A stretch of DNA of 61,284 bases from Saliphagus infecundisoli (GTDB lineage Archaea > Halobacteriota > Halobacteria > Halobacteriales > Natrialbaceae), in the NCBI RefSeq assembly GCF_020177375.1, contig NZ_JAIWHV010000024.1, forward strand, positions 1-61,284. The letters run 5' to 3'. The position numbers and the translations under genes are program-made. The notes beneath the pieces were generated by a model, which saw nothing but the letters and a program-made list of their open reading frames with translations, was not told where the DNA came from and made no database searches. Position 1 is the first letter of the stretch. The number at the start of each line of letters is the position of its first letter. Shown piece after piece: positions 17,853 through 26,863 of this stretch.

Positions 17853-19058
17853 ATGGTTGATATATCTCCAAATGAGGATCAGGTTGCTGATTACCTAATA
17901 AATCATCACAGAGAAACTTGCGAAAACGAGGGGATATCGGCAGAAAATATCGACATTCAACCAGAAAGGCCATATGACCATTATTCTAATCGCGGATCAG
18001 TCGATTTGTTTGTAAAACTAGAATATGAGGGAGGTACGGAAATACACCGGAATTATTATATTTACGAAATTAAAAGCCATTGGGCAATTAGATCTGCCAC
18101 AGGTGCAAACGAAATCATTAGACAATATAACCGAATGAGAGAGTATTTCTTTAAAGGGACAGATTATAATCTATCCAATAGTGATTCTGTATATTTCCAA
18201 CTCGTCTTTACTCCTTCTGCCGAATGCTTTAGACATTTCATTAATAATTACGCTATGTATAGAGAGATAATTGAGTTAGTAGAGCGTGAAAGCACAAGCA
18301 TGTCATCAGATATTTCTTTTTGTCCGACCACCGAAATACTCGATAGATCTCCTATTGTACCGGTGTCAATAATTCAAGACGACATACTAATTGACCCGTC
18401 TAGTAGAGAATTCTGGCAGCTCTTGCTTTTATTCGACGAATCTCTTGCAGATGAATTTCGTAGTGTGTTTAACGAGTATCGTGGCAAAGTCAGGAAAGGG
18501 CATCAGTTTACAAGCTTCTCTCCGGGGAGATTCTTAATTGAAAAAGGTGTATCTGAAGACTTTATAGAACCTACGCAAGTGGAAGTTGGTAGTGAATATT
18601 CTATTGATAATACCATAATATCCAGTGAATTAACGGCCACTCTAAAAGAAGTAGCGAACGTTAATGGGATCACTATTAATCAGGATGGTGCAGAATTTGT
18701 AGCTGGATATGCGGACGGAAATGCTAAAAAAGCGATTGACTTCATGGAGACCGTCGCAAAAATGAAAGGGGAGGTAACAATGGACTCAGCTTATGAGGTT
18801 CTATCAGACAATAGCTCTTATAAATCAGATTTTATTGATAATAGATACAATAATTCAATGTCTCCAACAGACGTTTCTAATGCAGATAAAATTAAATTGA
18901 ATAGAATGATGGACATCCCGAAACTTGGCACATACGCCGATATAGAAATCGAAATATCAAAGAATAAGATTGGAAACCTTCATTCAGACTTGCATTTGAG
19001 AGATATTATACATACTTCCACTCTTGGTTTAGTTTTAGGATTATATGATGAACAATGA
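17853..19058 (+). CDS. AT-rich cargo gene: PD-(D/E)XK-like N-terminus and AAA-lid-like C-terminus
   Basis: The 401-residue protein is the only full gene between the two IS copies. Its low GC and its Ile, Asn and Lys content differ sharply from its neighbours and suggest recent transfer from an AT-rich source. Residues about 50-75 read SVDLFVKLEYEGG...YYIYEIKSHWA, where D and E-x-K fit a PD-(D/E)XK nuclease core. Residues about 270-325 read ITINQDGAEFVAGYADGNAKKA then VTMDSAYEVL, close to the helical lid of RFC/Cdc6-type AAA+ proteins, yet no Walker motifs are present. I recognise no named family. A defence or DNA-processing role is an inference from the motif and cargo position. Confidence 0.7.
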   Translation: MVDISPNEDQVADYLINHHRETCENEGISAENIDIQPERPYDHYSNRGSVDLFVKLEYEGGTEIHRNYYIYEIKSHWAIRSATGANEIIRQYNRMREYFFKGTDYNLSNSDSVYFQLVFTPSAECFRHFINNYAMYREIIELVERESTSMSSDISFCPTTEILDRSPIVPVSIIQDDILIDPSSREFWQLLLLFDESLADEFRSVFNEYRGKVRKGHQFTSFSPGRFLIEKGVSEDFIEPTQVEVGSEYSIDNTIISSELTATLKEVANVNGITINQDGAEFVAGYADGNAKKAIDFMETVAKMKGEVTMDSAYEVLSDNSSYKSDFIDNRYNNSMSPTDVSNADKIKLNRMMDIPKLGTYADIEIEISKNKIGNLHSDLHLRDIIHTSTLGLVLGLYDEQ

Positions 19059-19221
19059 AATAAGATCTATTGAGTATTTAGATTTTTCTACAAGAAAAGC
19101 TTGAGCTTTACGCCGAGCTTAGTAGCGTCGAATTGCCCTTATCGACCTGTATCCCTTCTAAGTACCGGATAAGATCGTTTTGAACGGTCTTTTATCGGCT
19201 TCCGAGAATTTCCCAAAGAAC

Positions 19222-19981
19222 GGTACTGCTAGATTGAAGCTGAACTGAACGGAGTTCTTCGAGGGGGGTAGGATGCTGTTCGAAGAACTCCAGGTTGAGG
19301 TGACGGGTTCTTCAGATGTACCGTTTTTGGATAGTGATCGGACGCGCACGCCAGCCTGATCAGCCAGGCTGGCGTGCGCTGGGCATGCTGCAGCGGCCTC
19401 CTTAGCTGAGTGTCGCGATCTCTGCGAGTGGTTCGGCGTCAGCCGAACCCGAGCAACCATCCAGCACTGGTACCAGTCTTTTGCCGAGTACTACGATCAG
19501 GAGTTTACTGCCGAACCTGATCGCGTCGCTGTCGACGAAAAACAGGTTCAGCTCGGGGAGGAACGGACCGCATGGTTGTACGCGACGATCGATGTTGACT
19601 CGAAAGTCGTGCTCCACGCACGACTTTCTGAACATCGTGGACGAGATCCCGCTGAAACGTTCTTAGATGAACTGAAAGAGAAACACCGCGTCGGAGACGC
19701 GGAGTTTCTCGTCGATGGTATGGGGTATCTCACAGCCCTCGCTCGAACCGATCTCACCGGCCACCTCGATTACTCTGAGCGCAACATCGTCGAAAAGCTA
19801 TTCCAGACGTACACGATGCGGATCGAACGATTTCACGAAACCTGGAACGGCAGTCAGGCCAGCGCCGAGCGCTGGCTGACTGCCTACACCGCCTACTACA
19901 ACCACCACCGCAGCCACCAAGCACTGGAGAATCAGGCGCCGCTCAACGCACTCGAACTGGGGGATTCAATCTAGCAGTGCC
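19222..19981 (+). mobile_element. IS6-family insertion sequence, copy 2
   Basis: Same 760-bp length and ends as copy 1 (left end GGTACTG, one mismatch). It is a few per cent different from copy 1, with the same stem-loop and internal TGA. Its right flank starts TGTACAAC, the outer duplication. Confidence 0.8.
19273..19974 (+). pseudogene. IS6-type DDE transposase, interrupted by TGA (copy 2)
   Basis: The same 234-codon frame as copy 1, with TGA at 19357-19359 in the same place. The DDE residues and C-terminal region are intact. Third-position and coding differences from copy 1 are scattered while the TGA is shared, so the stop was present before the two copies diverged, or readthrough is tolerated. 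The frame is otherwise clean. Confidence 0.75.
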
Positions 19982-20091
19982 TGTACAACTGCTAAACCAG
20001 TAAACGAACGCCTTTGACCGGTTCGATGGCGTTCTTCGAAGGCGTCACAATCGACGACGGAACGGTACCCTCTCTACAGGGATCGGCGGGT

Positions 20092-20349
20092 TCACATCGA
20101 TTCTGAACGCCGGCTTTCGAGAAGGAATACTGTTCCGATCCAAGCCAGAGCTATTCCTATATAAAGGAGAAAGCCGATGCCCAAGAGAGGCAGAAGAAAC
20201 TCCATGTCTCCTGCTTGTGCTGCTGTTGAGAATGTCTCAAAGGGGTTTTCGAAAACGAAATGAAGGAGAATGAGCATTACCCCCACAAAAAACACTCCTG
20301 GAAGAAATGTTAGAGACGAGGTTGTTGATATTTTATTGGGATTCTCCAT
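20092..20349 (-). CDS. small two-helix membrane protein
   Basis: The 85-residue product (MENPNKISTTSSLTFLPG) has two hydrophobic helices, about residues 18-38 and 52-78, separated by a polar loop, and a basic end (LLESRRSES). ATG 20349 is preferred to a frame extension four codons upstream. It lies about 200 bp from the J-domain gene on the same strand. That gap is AT-rich and shows a promoter-like stretch but no gene. No family recognised. Confidence 0.55.
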   Translation of the reverse strand: MENPNKISTTSSLTFLPGVFFVGVMLILLHFVFENPFETFSTAAQAGDMEFLLPLLGIGFLLYIGIALAWIGTVFLLESRRSESM

Positions 20350-20561
20350 CATATGCCACAATTGTTAGATGCTATTATTTAACACTATCTATTACTTTCC
20401 AACCTTATCTATCGAATTTAAGAGTCTCTCTGAGTGTGGATAAGGAGGCTACAACTCTCGAGGCGGGGCAGGCCGAGTGCCTTGAGGTCAAGCCCGGGGG
20501 GTTCATGATTTTGATGGTGAGCCGTGAAATTTGCTGGTCTGGTATCGTCACCAGCGGGGCG

Positions 20562-22064
20562 TCAGATCCAGAGTTCAAGCCAGCGGCGGAGTTCATACGC
20601 GCTCGCAAGCGGGACCGGAAGGACCAGCAGCCCAATGAGGAAAACGACAGCAACGTCTACGTTTGAGATAGTGGCCCACCCAATGATCGCGACGGGCAGC
20701 GTCACGATCAGATTCCACACGCCAGGCCGGATCGAATAGCCGTGTTGATACCGGTCCCAGCTCGGCACCCGCGCGAAAAACCGGCCCATGTAGAGCACAC
20801 TCGCAAGCAGACACCCCAGCATCACCATCCCGATCAGGAACGTCACAAGTGTCCCCACCTCAAGCGGGCCAACCAGGACCTGTGGAATCCAAACCGTCTC
20901 AGGAGCCTGTGAACTGTCCGTAATGGCCTCTGAAAGATTCACACCTCCACCCCACGTTGTGAATGCGAACAGGAACACGGGAACTGGCGTGAACTTCACG
21001 CCGAGTCCCGCCCCACGAAGCAGCCGCTTGTGCTCACGGATCGCCTCGAGACAGACTCCAAGAAACACACAGATGGGGGCCAAAAACAGACTGAAAATGA
21101 CTAGCCCGACGATCGCGGAGAACATCCACCAGAGTCCACCGAACGGTGCGCCAGTCAGATAGCCGGTGAGGACCAGAGCGAACCCGGCGAGGTTCGCGAC
21201 CACCATCGGGTACACGGGAGCAGTCATCCCCGGATTGAAGCTCGGCTTCGAACGGGGCTCTCGAGGTTCGAACGAGAATGGCCCAAGCCATCCATAACTA
21301 GCGTGGCTGAGGACGACTGCGGCCACCACTACGGGAAGTCCCTGAGAAAGAGAAAGGGAAGCCAGGGTCCGATCAAGCCAGATGAGGACTGGGACGGCGA
21401 GGCATGCCGCGATCAGGAGCCGAATCGACGTCGGCGCGAGGAGCCACCGACGTGGTTCGCCGACGACCGCACGGAAACTCGGAGGGGAGAAGAAGTACCG
21501 GAACGGCGCGAATCGCTTGGCTGGCTGGCTGAGCCGCTGGTCGATAGTGTGGTATACTTTCCAAAAAGTAGCAAACACAGCTCCGATGAACGACTGTCGA
21601 CTGTCATTGGTCTCTGTCCGCGATTGGGTTTGGTCGGTGTCACCATCACCATCCCCGCCAGCCGTTCGTGAGCCTGTGCGTGAGCGCGTTCGGGTTCGTG
21701 AGTGACGGCGCTCCTTTCTGTGGTCTCGGTTCCGGTTCGTCCGATGGTTTCGATTCCGGTTCGTGCGGTGTGAGTTCGTTTCCGTTTCGGTCTCTGTCTC
21801 CTCGCTCTGAGTTGACTTGTCTTCGTCGCGAGTACGGCGACGATCGTATCGTGCCCGTTTTGTTGAATCGGTGAGGACGGCTTTGGCCTCACTGATCAAC
21901 TGTGTCATCTCTTGGGCGTTCTCAGCATCGCTCAGATCTGGGTGGTGTTCCTTGATCTTCTCCCGATATGCTGCAATAATAGCGTCGTCGGTAGCGTCCT
22001 GGGTGATACCGAGGATCTCGTAGTAGTTTGCGTCGGGATCAGGGTCGGGATCAGTGCTGGACAT
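20562..22064 (-). CDS. membrane-anchored J-domain (DnaJ-like) protein
   Basis: Residues 10-75 are a J domain: NYYEILGITQDATDDAIIAA, then the HPD motif at residues 41-43. This domain stimulates Hsp70 ATPase. A long Arg/Thr/Asp low-complexity linker (about 75-150) follows, and then a hydrophobic part with seven or eight membrane helices to the C-terminus. There is no Gly/Phe or zinc domain, so it is a J-only (class C) protein placed at the membrane. It lies 30 bp after the Hsp70 gene in one operon. The pair likely acts on membrane or secreted cargo of the mobile element; this is inference from linkage. Confidence 0.8.
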   Translation of the reverse strand: MSSTDPDPDPDANYYEILGITQDATDDAIIAAYREKIKEHHPDLSDAENAQEMTQLISEAKAVLTDSTKRARYDRRRTRDEDKSTQSEETETETETNSHRTNRNRNHRTNRNRDHRKERRHSRTRTRSRTGSRTAGGDGDGDTDQTQSRTETNDSRQSFIGAVFATFWKVYHTIDQRLSQPAKRFAPFRYFFSPPSFRAVVGEPRRWLLAPTSIRLLIAACLAVPVLIWLDRTLASLSLSQGLPVVVAAVVLSHASYGWLGPFSFEPREPRSKPSFNPGMTAPVYPMVVANLAGFALVLTGYLTGAPFGGLWWMFSAIVGLVIFSLFLAPICVFLGVCLEAIREHKRLLRGAGLGVKFTPVPVFLFAFTTWGGGVNLSEAITDSSQAPETVWIPQVLVGPLEVGTLVTFLIGMVMLGCLLASVLYMGRFFARVPSWDRYQHGYSIRPGVWNLIVTLPVAIIGWATISNVDVAVVFLIGLLVLPVPLASAYELRRWLELWI

Positions 22065-22094
22065 TGGCTGAGGTGGGTGTTGGGCACCTGTTGC

Positions 22095-23720
22095 TTACCG
22101 GAGGACGGGGAGGGTTTGGCGGAGTTTGGAAATTTCGTGATGGGTCAGTGTCATTGTCGGGTGGATTTCGATCTCGGTATCGATGTTGTGGTCGATATCC
22201 TCGGCGCTGGCGTGGAGAATCCCGTTTTCGTTGAGTCGAAATTCAACATCGATATTCGGTTCACCTTGTGGACGGGGTGGGATCGGTCCAATTTCGAACT
22301 CGTCGATCTGCTCGTTCTCGTCCAGCGTGGGACTATCCCCCTGATAGACCGGAAACGTGACGTACTCTTGATTGTCAAAGAGCGTTGTAAACCTATTCGT
22401 GGCGCGTGCTGGAATCGGCGAGTTGCAGTCGATCAGCACGCTGTAATAGTATTCTCTCGTTTCCAAGTCTGTTATTCTGACACCCAAAGATTGTGGTGTG
22501 ACGTCGGCAAGAGCAATATCGTTCGTGTTGGCAGACGTCGTTTCGAGGGTTCTGTTGGGTTGGTTCTTTTCGAGAGAGGTGGTCTGTCCACCGCCTGTGT
22601 TATCGGCTGGCACGGGAAGGGCGGTTTCGTGGATGATCGCGGCTTGGGCTGCTGCGCCGAGGGCGACTGCTTCGTCAGGATTCACCCGTTTCGAGGGAGG
22701 GTGATTAAAGAACGCTTCGACGTAGTTCTGGATTTGAGGCATCCGGGTTGCGCCACCGACGAGCAGCACCGTGTCGATCGCTGCTGGTGTATAGCCTGCG
22801 TCCTCAAGGAGTTCCGCACAGCAATCAATCGTGGTCTCGACGAGGTGATCCGTCATCGCTTCGAACTCATCGCGTGCCAGCTCGTATTCGACGTTGTGTG
22901 TCTCTCCGTCGATCTCGAGGAACGGGATGGAGGTGGTCGTCCGTTCTCGTGCGGAGAGGTCGTGTTTGGCTTGCTGTGCCGCGTCGAACAGTCGTTCGAG
23001 TGCGATCGGGTTGGTCTCGGCGTCGAACGCGATCGAGAGTTCGCGTTCGATCCGCTCGATGAGCCAGTCGACAATCGTGTCGTCCCAGTCATCACCGCCG
23101 AGTTGAGTCTCACCGTTGGTCGCGACGACCTCGAAGACGCCACCGCCCACGCTGACGAGCGAACTATCGAACGTGCCGCCACCGAGATCGTACACGAGGA
23201 CGGTCTCGCCTTCACCGCCTTGAAGTCCGTAAGCGAGACAGGCAGCGGTGGGTTCGTTGATGATTCGATCGACAGTCAAGCCTGCGATCTCCCCAGCGTG
23301 TTTGGTTGCCTGCCGCTGATTGTCGTTGAAATACGCCGGGACAGTGATTACCGCGTTCGTAATCGACTGTTGGAGATGGTGTTCAGCGTCTTGTTTTAGT
23401 TTCTTGAGGATGAGTGCGGAGACTTCTTCGGGCGTGAGTTCATCCGTGTTGTTCGTCAGGGTGTTTTCGAAGACAACGACTTCATCGCTTCCCATCAGCC
23501 GTTTGACCGAGAAGACAGTTCGTCCCGGATATTGGACGGCCTGATTTACAGCTGGAGTGCCAACACGCGCTTCAACGCCGTCATAACTCACGACAGAGGG
23601 TGTGGTCCGCTCGCCGCTGCCGTTTTCGAGGATTGTGAGCTCGCCTGTGCCCGCCTCAGCAAGGGCAATCGCGCTGTTGGTTGTTCCCAAATCGATTCCG
23701 ATTGCAGGTGTGTCACTCAT
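22095..23720 (-). CDS. Hsp70/DnaK-like chaperone with short C-terminus
   Basis: The 541-residue protein keeps the actin-like ATPase domain: IGIDLGTTNSAIAL at the start, NEPTAACLAYG, VYDLGGGTFDSSLVSV and LLVGGATRMPQIQ. The beta substrate-binding region is present up to FRLNENGILHASAED, but only a short helix follows, so most of the alpha lid found in normal DnaK (about 610-640 residues) is missing. ATG 23720 begins MSDTPAIG. It is co-linear with a J-domain membrane protein and a small acidic gene. No GrpE is nearby. It is probably a dedicated accessory Hsp70, not the housekeeping DnaK. Confidence 0.88.
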   Translation of the reverse strand: MSDTPAIGIDLGTTNSAIALAEAGTGELTILENGSGERTTPSVVSYDGVEARVGTPAVNQAVQYPGRTVFSVKRLMGSDEVVVFENTLTNNTDELTPEEVSALILKKLKQDAEHHLQQSITNAVITVPAYFNDNQRQATKHAGEIAGLTVDRIINEPTAACLAYGLQGGEGETVLVYDLGGGTFDSSLVSVGGGVFEVVATNGETQLGGDDWDDTIVDWLIERIERELSIAFDAETNPIALERLFDAAQQAKHDLSARERTTTSIPFLEIDGETHNVEYELARDEFEAMTDHLVETTIDCCAELLEDAGYTPAAIDTVLLVGGATRMPQIQNYVEAFFNHPPSKRVNPDEAVALGAAAQAAIIHETALPVPADNTGGGQTTSLEKNQPNRTLETTSANTNDIALADVTPQSLGVRITDLETREYYYSVLIDCNSPIPARATNRFTTLFDNQEYVTFPVYQGDSPTLDENEQIDEFEIGPIPPRPQGEPNIDVEFRLNENGILHASAEDIDHNIDTEIEIHPTMTLTHHEISKLRQTLPVLR

Positions 23721-23742
23721 GGGTTTTGCGGTGAGGGAGGTG

Positions 23743-24123
23743 TCAGCTGGTCGTGTCCTTCGGGTCGACGGGGGCGATGTATTGGTTCTCCCAGGAATCC
23801 TCTCCAGATCTCCATTGCCAGTAATAATATTTATAGCCAGGTTTCGTTTCCTTGATCGTAATATAGGCTCCACTAGCAGTGACATCGTCGTAGTCGGCCG
23901 GATCGGTCGAAATCCCGCGTGCTTCGAGTTCGGCTTGTTCGTCGTCGCTGATCGACTCGCGTTCTTGAGCTTCGGTGAGTTCTTGTTCGCGTTCGGCACG
24001 CTTCCAGCGTGCGAGCTCACGAGCGTACGCACTCACTTCTTCGAGGCGATCGGGTGACTGCCGTTCGAGAGGCTTGAGGAGAGTCTTTGGAAGATCGGGT
24101 GAGTCCGGTTTGTCTTCGGCCAT
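23743..24123 (-). CDS. hypothetical protein, first gene of the chaperone operon
   Basis: The 126-residue acidic product begins MAEDKPDSPDLPKTLLKPLE, has a helical charged middle (WKRAEREQELTEAQER) and a C-terminal aromatic region (KPGYKYYYWQWRSGEDSW). The KYYYWQWR-type end is seen in small haloarchaeal plasmid proteins of unknown function. It is 22 bp upstream of the Hsp70 gene. Its promoter region carries the 42-bp palindrome. Confidence 0.7.
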   Translation of the reverse strand: MAEDKPDSPDLPKTLLKPLERQSPDRLEEVSAYARELARWKRAEREQELTEAQERESISDDEQAELEARGISTDPADYDDVTASGAYITIKETKPGYKYYYWQWRSGEDSWENQYIAPVDPKDTTS

Positions 24124-24133
24124 CGTCCTTGCC

Positions 24134-24175
24134 GTTACCCCACGTGATCTAGATTAATAATTGTTGTGGGGTAAC
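24134..24175. promoter_or_regulatory. 42-bp palindromic operator, copy 1
   Basis: GTTACCCCAC and its exact complement GTGGGGTAAC are 32 bp apart start to start. The AT-rich TATA-like ATTAATAATT of the minus-strand chaperone operon lies inside, about 30 bp from ATG 24123, so binding here should block that promoter. The same element is found at 50697-50738. Confidence 0.65.
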
Positions 24176-24236
24176 TCTCTTAGAATTCTTTTATCCTGGC
24201 CGAACACTTATGTAGAGTGATGTAAGATATGTCAAT

Positions 24237-25136
24237 ATGTATCGACGGCGGCTGCTCACCGCCTCAGGTGCGTCGCTCGCCGGGTTGGGAGTGACAGGAT
24301 GCCTCGGCTCGGGCTCCGAGGAGAGCGTCTTCGAGGAGATCACGGGCACAGGCTGGAACCTCGTTGTCACATTCGCCGAAGAATCACAGATTGAAGAAAT
24401 CAGCCTTGTGACGCCCGACGGCGACGTGTTTACTGGGGGGTCCCTCGAGCTGGGACAGCGCCGCGTTGCACTCCCGCTCGTTGAGCACAATTTTGGCGAG
24501 ATTCAATCGAGCTACAGGCCGGGGGACGAGTACACGCTCGCGGTCGTTGATGCCGACGACGAGCGTCACGAGCGGGCGATCACGCTTGACCCAGCTGTCG
24601 AACTCTCCAAGATCGCCATTTTCGGAGAGACCGAGATGGGACAGGACCCCAGCACTGGACCATTCACCGATCTCCACGGGGTCTCGACGACAGCACCAGC
24701 GATTACACTGGAGAATGAGGGGAACGCCCCAGGGCTCCTTTTTGAATCAGGCGTGATTGGCGAGAACGTCCCGAATCCACGGCGTGGTCCGGAGAATCGC
24801 GACGATTCAACCCCGGATGGGGCGAGACTCATCCCATTGAATGATGATCGGTATGGGATGCAGTCGACGATCGACGGCGTGGTCGTTGGGGCAGACGAGA
24901 CAACACACGCCGTCACCGCGTATCACCCGTTTGCGTTCCCCGAGGAAGACTTCACTGAAGATGACCTTGCAACGGAGTGGGCGGGTACGGAAATCGAGGC
25001 CACGCTGGTAGTCGCGACATTCCCCGAAACCGAGCATCGCGCGACGCTCACGGTTGCGTTCGACGGCGAGATTTCTCGCGAGTCGAACGTGAGGTATTTC
25101 GAGGAGACACGGCTTGTGGAGGCAGAGATCGAATGA
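24237..25136 (+). CDS. Tat-exported lipoprotein of unknown function
   Basis: Residues 1-22 are a Tat signal with RRRLLTASG and a lipobox ending GVTGC, so Cys22 is likely lipidated outside the membrane. The mature part is acidic and mostly beta, with segments such as TPDGDVFTGGSLELGQRRVA and a C-terminal pattern like an Ig-like or carbohydrate-binding fold. No catalytic motif is visible. Its stop overlaps the start of the HNH gene (ATGA), so the two are translationally linked. It is divergent from the chaperone operon. Confidence 0.72.
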   Translation: MYRRRLLTASGASLAGLGVTGCLGSGSEESVFEEITGTGWNLVVTFAEESQIEEISLVTPDGDVFTGGSLELGQRRVALPLVEHNFGEIQSSYRPGDEYTLAVVDADDERHERAITLDPAVELSKIAIFGETEMGQDPSTGPFTDLHGVSTTAPAITLENEGNAPGLLFESGVIGENVPNPRRGPENRDDSTPDGARLIPLNDDRYGMQSTIDGVVVGADETTHAVTAYHPFAFPEEDFTEDDLATEWAGTEIEATLVVATFPETEHRATLTVAFDGEISRESNVRYFEETRLVEAEIE

Positions 25137-25807
25137 GCCAGTACGAATCCCAGATCAACCCCCGCTACGACGATCCAGACACGTACTCGGGAAAGAATCC
25201 GCCGGATTGGGAGGCACGCCGCAAGAGAGTGTACCGACGCGACGACTGGACGTGCCAGAACTGCGGGCGAAAGAGCGGCCCCCACGCTGGTGACGACGGC
25301 GAACGGTTACACGCTCACCACATCCAGGCGTACGCCAACGGCGGGTCGAACCGGCTATCGAACCTCGAGACACTGTGTGAACCGTGTCACCAGAACAGCC
25401 ACGAGCACAATATCTTCCAGGACGGCTGGGTTGGAGATGGCCCGCGGAGGTATCGGATTGGGGCGGTGCGAGCAAGCCTGCGAGGGATTCTCGCCGCGCT
25501 CATCATGTCGGTCTGGATTGCGCTGTTTGGTCGATTGATACTCTACGAGGGAGGAACTCCGCTTGGATCGCTCGTGGACGAGGCGATCTGGATCGGAATC
25601 CCGACACTGGTCGTGTTGGTATTCTTGCTTCCGAAGCCGCGAGTCGTCACGGCGCTCCTCGGAGTGGGGACAACAGGACTCACAGCGATGGCGTGGCAGG
25701 AGTTCGGGGTGAGTCTCGAACTGCTGGCGATAGCGCTATTGGTGTGGCCGCCGGTTCTGATCGGGCTGTGGGCGATCGTTCGAGGCCATTTGAAGGGGAC
25801 CCAGTAG
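25133..25807 (+). CDS. HNH endonuclease domain fused to membrane helices
   Basis: The 224-residue protein starts at the ATGA overlap. Residues about 25-90 form an HNH domain with a zinc site: CQNCGRKSG, LHAHHIQAYANGGSN, LSNLETLCEPCHQNSH. Four hydrophobic helices occupy about residues 115-215. HNH domains cut DNA with a metal ion. An HNH facing the cytoplasm and anchored in the membrane next to transfer genes could act on incoming or outgoing DNA, but that is inference. The HNH residues look intact. Confidence 0.8.
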   Translation: MSQYESQINPRYDDPDTYSGKNPPDWEARRKRVYRRDDWTCQNCGRKSGPHAGDDGERLHAHHIQAYANGGSNRLSNLETLCEPCHQNSHEHNIFQDGWVGDGPRRYRIGAVRASLRGILAALIMSVWIALFGRLILYEGGTPLGSLVDEAIWIGIPTLVVLVFLLPKPRVVTALLGVGTTGLTAMAWQEFGVSLELLAIALLVWPPVLIGLWAIVRGHLKGTQ

Positions 25808-25877
25808 TACGTCAGTTCAGATGGGGGAAATTTTATTACTGATAGGTATCTAGTATTATAGAACAGGAAGAGAGATA

Positions 25878-26861
25878 ATGGCACTCACAACGTACATCCC
25901 AGGGATGGCACCGGGCCGGACACCGCGCAATCTTGTTGTGCTCGTGGTGTACCTTATCTGCTTCCCAGTCGTGCCGTTCGTTTTGGCGTATGCAGCCTTC
26001 TCGAACTATAACCAGATTTCCGACCGGCTCGCGATGAGAAATACGCCTGGATTCACTCCTGGGGGAGGTGTGAAGCCAGCAGCAGTCACACTCGTTGTGT
26101 TACTCGTGACGATTTCGCTGATCGCAAGCCTCGGTGTCGCTCCGTTTTTGGTGCTTGCCGACAGCGGCGGTGGGTCCCAAGCTAGTACCGATAATGAACC
26201 AGGCAGTGGAGCCGACGATCTGGGGGCTGATGAAGAGGGAGGGGAAGGAGATGACGAAGAGAGGGAGGAAGAAGCAGGAGAAGGGGAAGAGCAAGGGGGG
26301 AATACAGCCGATAGTGATGACGGTTTCGGCGGGGAATCATTCATAGATGGGGGTGGGGAATCGTTCATAGATGGGGGAGCCTCAGCATCAGATGACCTCT
26401 CTGACGAGGAAAGGGCTGCTAACACGCAGGGGCTATTTGAAGATATGCTAACAGAAGCTGGGTATGAAATCACTGATGGGGAAATGGATGAGGGAGTCAT
26501 CCACATTGAATACCGCACGTATGCAGAAGATCGTGATGAGGCCCTCGCTGAAATAGTTGAGATTGCTGCCAATTATGCTGGGATGGAGGGCGTGCTTCGA
26601 AACGAGGTTGCAGAAGAAGAAGAATATGAAGGCGTATTCAAAGAGCAGACAGAGGGGCTCCACGTGACTATCCTCGACCCGAATGATGTTGTGCAAGGAA
26701 CATTTTCTGTTGAAAGTGAATGGGCTATGGCGTTCTTTAACGAGGAAATTTCGGAGGAGGAATATTTAGATCGAGTCGAGGAGACGATCGAAATTCCCGA
26801 CCACTTCGAGAATAGCGATGAGTTCGGCGACAGTGAGAGTGACGACAACAGTAGCGGCTAA
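25878..26861 (+). CDS. membrane protein with acidic linker and C-terminal domain
   Basis: The 327-residue product has two N-terminal helices (about 18-42 and 70-95) and a very acidic Glu/Gly/Asp linker (about 98-175) holding a direct GGESFIDGG duplication. The soluble C-terminal domain starts LFEDMLTEAGYEITDGEMD. The C-terminal part resembles small alpha/beta domains found in haloarchaeal exported proteins. It ends 2 bp before a lipoprotein gene and is probably co-transcribed with it. Function unknown; a surface or periplasmic-side role in cell contact is possible. Confidence 0.7.
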   Translation: MALTTYIPGMAPGRTPRNLVVLVVYLICFPVVPFVLAYAAFSNYNQISDRLAMRNTPGFTPGGGVKPAAVTLVVLLVTISLIASLGVAPFLVLADSGGGSQASTDNEPGSGADDLGADEEGGEGDDEEREEEAGEGEEQGGNTADSDDGFGGESFIDGGGESFIDGGASASDDLSDEERAANTQGLFEDMLTEAGYEITDGEMDEGVIHIEYRTYAEDRDEALAEIVEIAANYAGMEGVLRNEVAEEEEYEGVFKEQTEGLHVTILDPNDVVQGTFSVESEWAMAFFNEEISEEEYLDRVEETIEIPDHFENSDEFGDSESDDNSSG

Positions 26862-26863
26862 CG

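Larger units (their letters stand above)
17016..19989. mobile_element. IS6-type composite element with 8-bp target duplication
   Basis: Two 760-bp IS copies in the same orientation flank an AT-rich cargo gene. The outer left flank and outer right flank both read TGTACAAC, an 8-bp direct repeat. IS6-family elements make 8-bp duplications and have ends starting GGCACTG, as here. The inner flanks do not match each other, so the pair moved as one unit or was made by an IS6-type cointegrate. Confidence 0.75.

Noticed and set aside
22028-23399. Plus-strand long frames across the Hsp70 gene
   Set aside because: Antisense shadows of clear Hsp70 motifs on the minus strand.
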